Shown piece after piece: positions 4,912-5,072 of a stretch of 5,072 bases of DNA. The notes beneath the pieces are model-generated. The model was not told the origin of the DNA. It was given only the letters and a program-made list of their open reading frames with translations, and did no database searches. The stretch covers positions 1-5,072 of the forward strand of contig PCWO01000046.1 in NCBI GenBank assembly GCA_002796205.1, written 5' to 3'. Source of the stretch: Candidatus Liptonbacteria bacterium CG11_big_fil_rev_8_21_14_0_20_35_14 (lineage in GTDB: Bacteria > Patescibacteriota > Minisyncoccia > UBA6257 > XYB1-36-10). The translations under genes were made by a program, and so were the position numbers. Each line of letters starts with the position of its first letter. Position 1 is the first letter of the stretch.

Positions 4912-4980
4912 ATTATAATCCGTATTTCTCTCTAAGCGCAAATATACGTATAATAAGAGCAATGAAATCAGTTTTCTCAA
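4912..4980 (-). promoter_or_regulatory. Candidate promoter(s) of ctp-rplI
   Basis: Two readings are possible. The nearer has TATAAT (4917-4912, 6/6) with a poor -35, TTGCGC (4941-4936, 3/6), 18 bp away; RNA would start near 4905, a leader of about 4 nt without the AGGA. The farther has TTGAGA (4980-4975, 5/6) and TATTAT (4955-4950, 5/6) with a long 19-bp spacer; RNA would start near 4943, giving a leader of about 42 nt that keeps the AGGA. The farther one reaches into the first codons of the divergent gene. Confidence 0.35.
4926..4954 (+). promoter_or_regulatory. Candidate leaderless promoter of the right-edge gene
   Basis: A TATAAT -10 box (4949-4954, 6/6) has a weak -35, TTCTCT (4926-4931, 3/6), 17 bp upstream. 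The expected RNA start is A4961 or A4962 and the ATG begins at 4962, so the transcript would be leaderless. The region overlaps the divergent ctp promoter candidates. Confidence 0.45.
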
Positions 4981-5072
4981 GTGAATATTTAGATAATTTA
5001 AAGAAAAAAGCCAAAAAATCTAGAATAAAAACAAAACATCAATTAATAGGTCTTGAGATAGCCATGCACCTA
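4962..5072 (+). CDS. 5' end of a small conserved CPR-type protein (partial)
   Basis: An open frame runs from ATG 4962 to the window edge, giving 37 residues without a stop. It begins MKSVFSSEYLDNLKKKAKK and continues SRIKTKHQLIGLEIAMHL. It is soluble, strongly basic and probably helical, with no signal sequence. The KHQLIGLEIA stretch resembles the start of short (about 90-residue) uncharacterised proteins I remember from Parcubacteria; this is recollection, not a search, and I know of no function for them. A -10 box 7 nt before the ATG supports both the reading frame and the start. No SD precedes it. The gene is divergent from ctp, with 60 bp between the two starts. Confidence 0.6.
   Translation, partial: MKSVFSSEYLDNLKKKAKKSRIKTKHQLIGLEIAMHL

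Noticed and set aside
1..5072. CRISPR array, insertion sequence, attachment site, tRNA or multi-gene defence system
   Set aside because: No spaced direct repeats, terminal inverted repeats, transposase or integrase motifs, or tRNA-like cloverleaf were seen. The lone PD-(D/E)XK protein has no cas, restriction or phage partner here.

Overview
This is an AT-rich, densely packed stretch of ordinary bacterial chromosome, using the standard genetic code (TGA is a real stop). I infer a member of the Candidate Phyla Radiation (Patescibacteria), most likely Parcubacteria-like. The reasons are the style of bL27 (MAHTK start, no cleavable N-terminal extension), compact small genes, the near absence of Shine-Dalgarno (SD) sequences, and two short genes that resemble conserved hypotheticals I remember from that group. 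Having bL9 argues against Microgenomates-type lineages, which are reported to lack it. The lineage is inferred from protein style, not from a marker search.

Layout. At the left edge an unidentified gene runs leftward off the window from an exact-consensus promoter. A three-gene rightward cluster follows: a small DUF2103-like protein (194-493), a divergent undecaprenyl-diphosphatase UppP (501-1298), and a PD-(D/E)XK nuclease-like protein carrying a Cys/His cluster (1298-2062). The last two overlap by one base. Converging on it is a leftward pair: a LysE/RhtB-type exporter (2899-2273) and a 52-residue single-span membrane protein (2234-2076). The rightward gene for ribosomal protein bL27 (rpmA, 2974-3246) starts 74 bp from the exporter and ends in a hairpin terminator. 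That hairpin also serves the opposing leftward pair ctp-rplI (4901-3277), an S41 C-terminal processing protease and ribosomal protein bL9, which overlap by ATGA. A further gene starts rightward at 4962 and leaves the window.

How the genes relate. UppP recycles the lipid carrier of cell-wall synthesis, the S41 protease acts outside the membrane, the exporter moves small amino-acid-like solutes, and bL27 and bL9 belong to the ribosome. They look like neighbouring housekeeping units, not a single pathway. I see no tRNA, rRNA, CRISPR array, insertion sequence, phage module or obvious defence island.

I do not see a clearly new multi-gene system. The most unusual signals are: (1) several -10 boxes that sit so close to the start codon that the mRNAs would be leaderless or nearly so; (2) back-to-back -35 boxes between the exporter and rpmA; (3) a UppP with Phe where the usual active-site His lies; and (4) a Cys/His cluster in the nuclease-like protein of the same operon.
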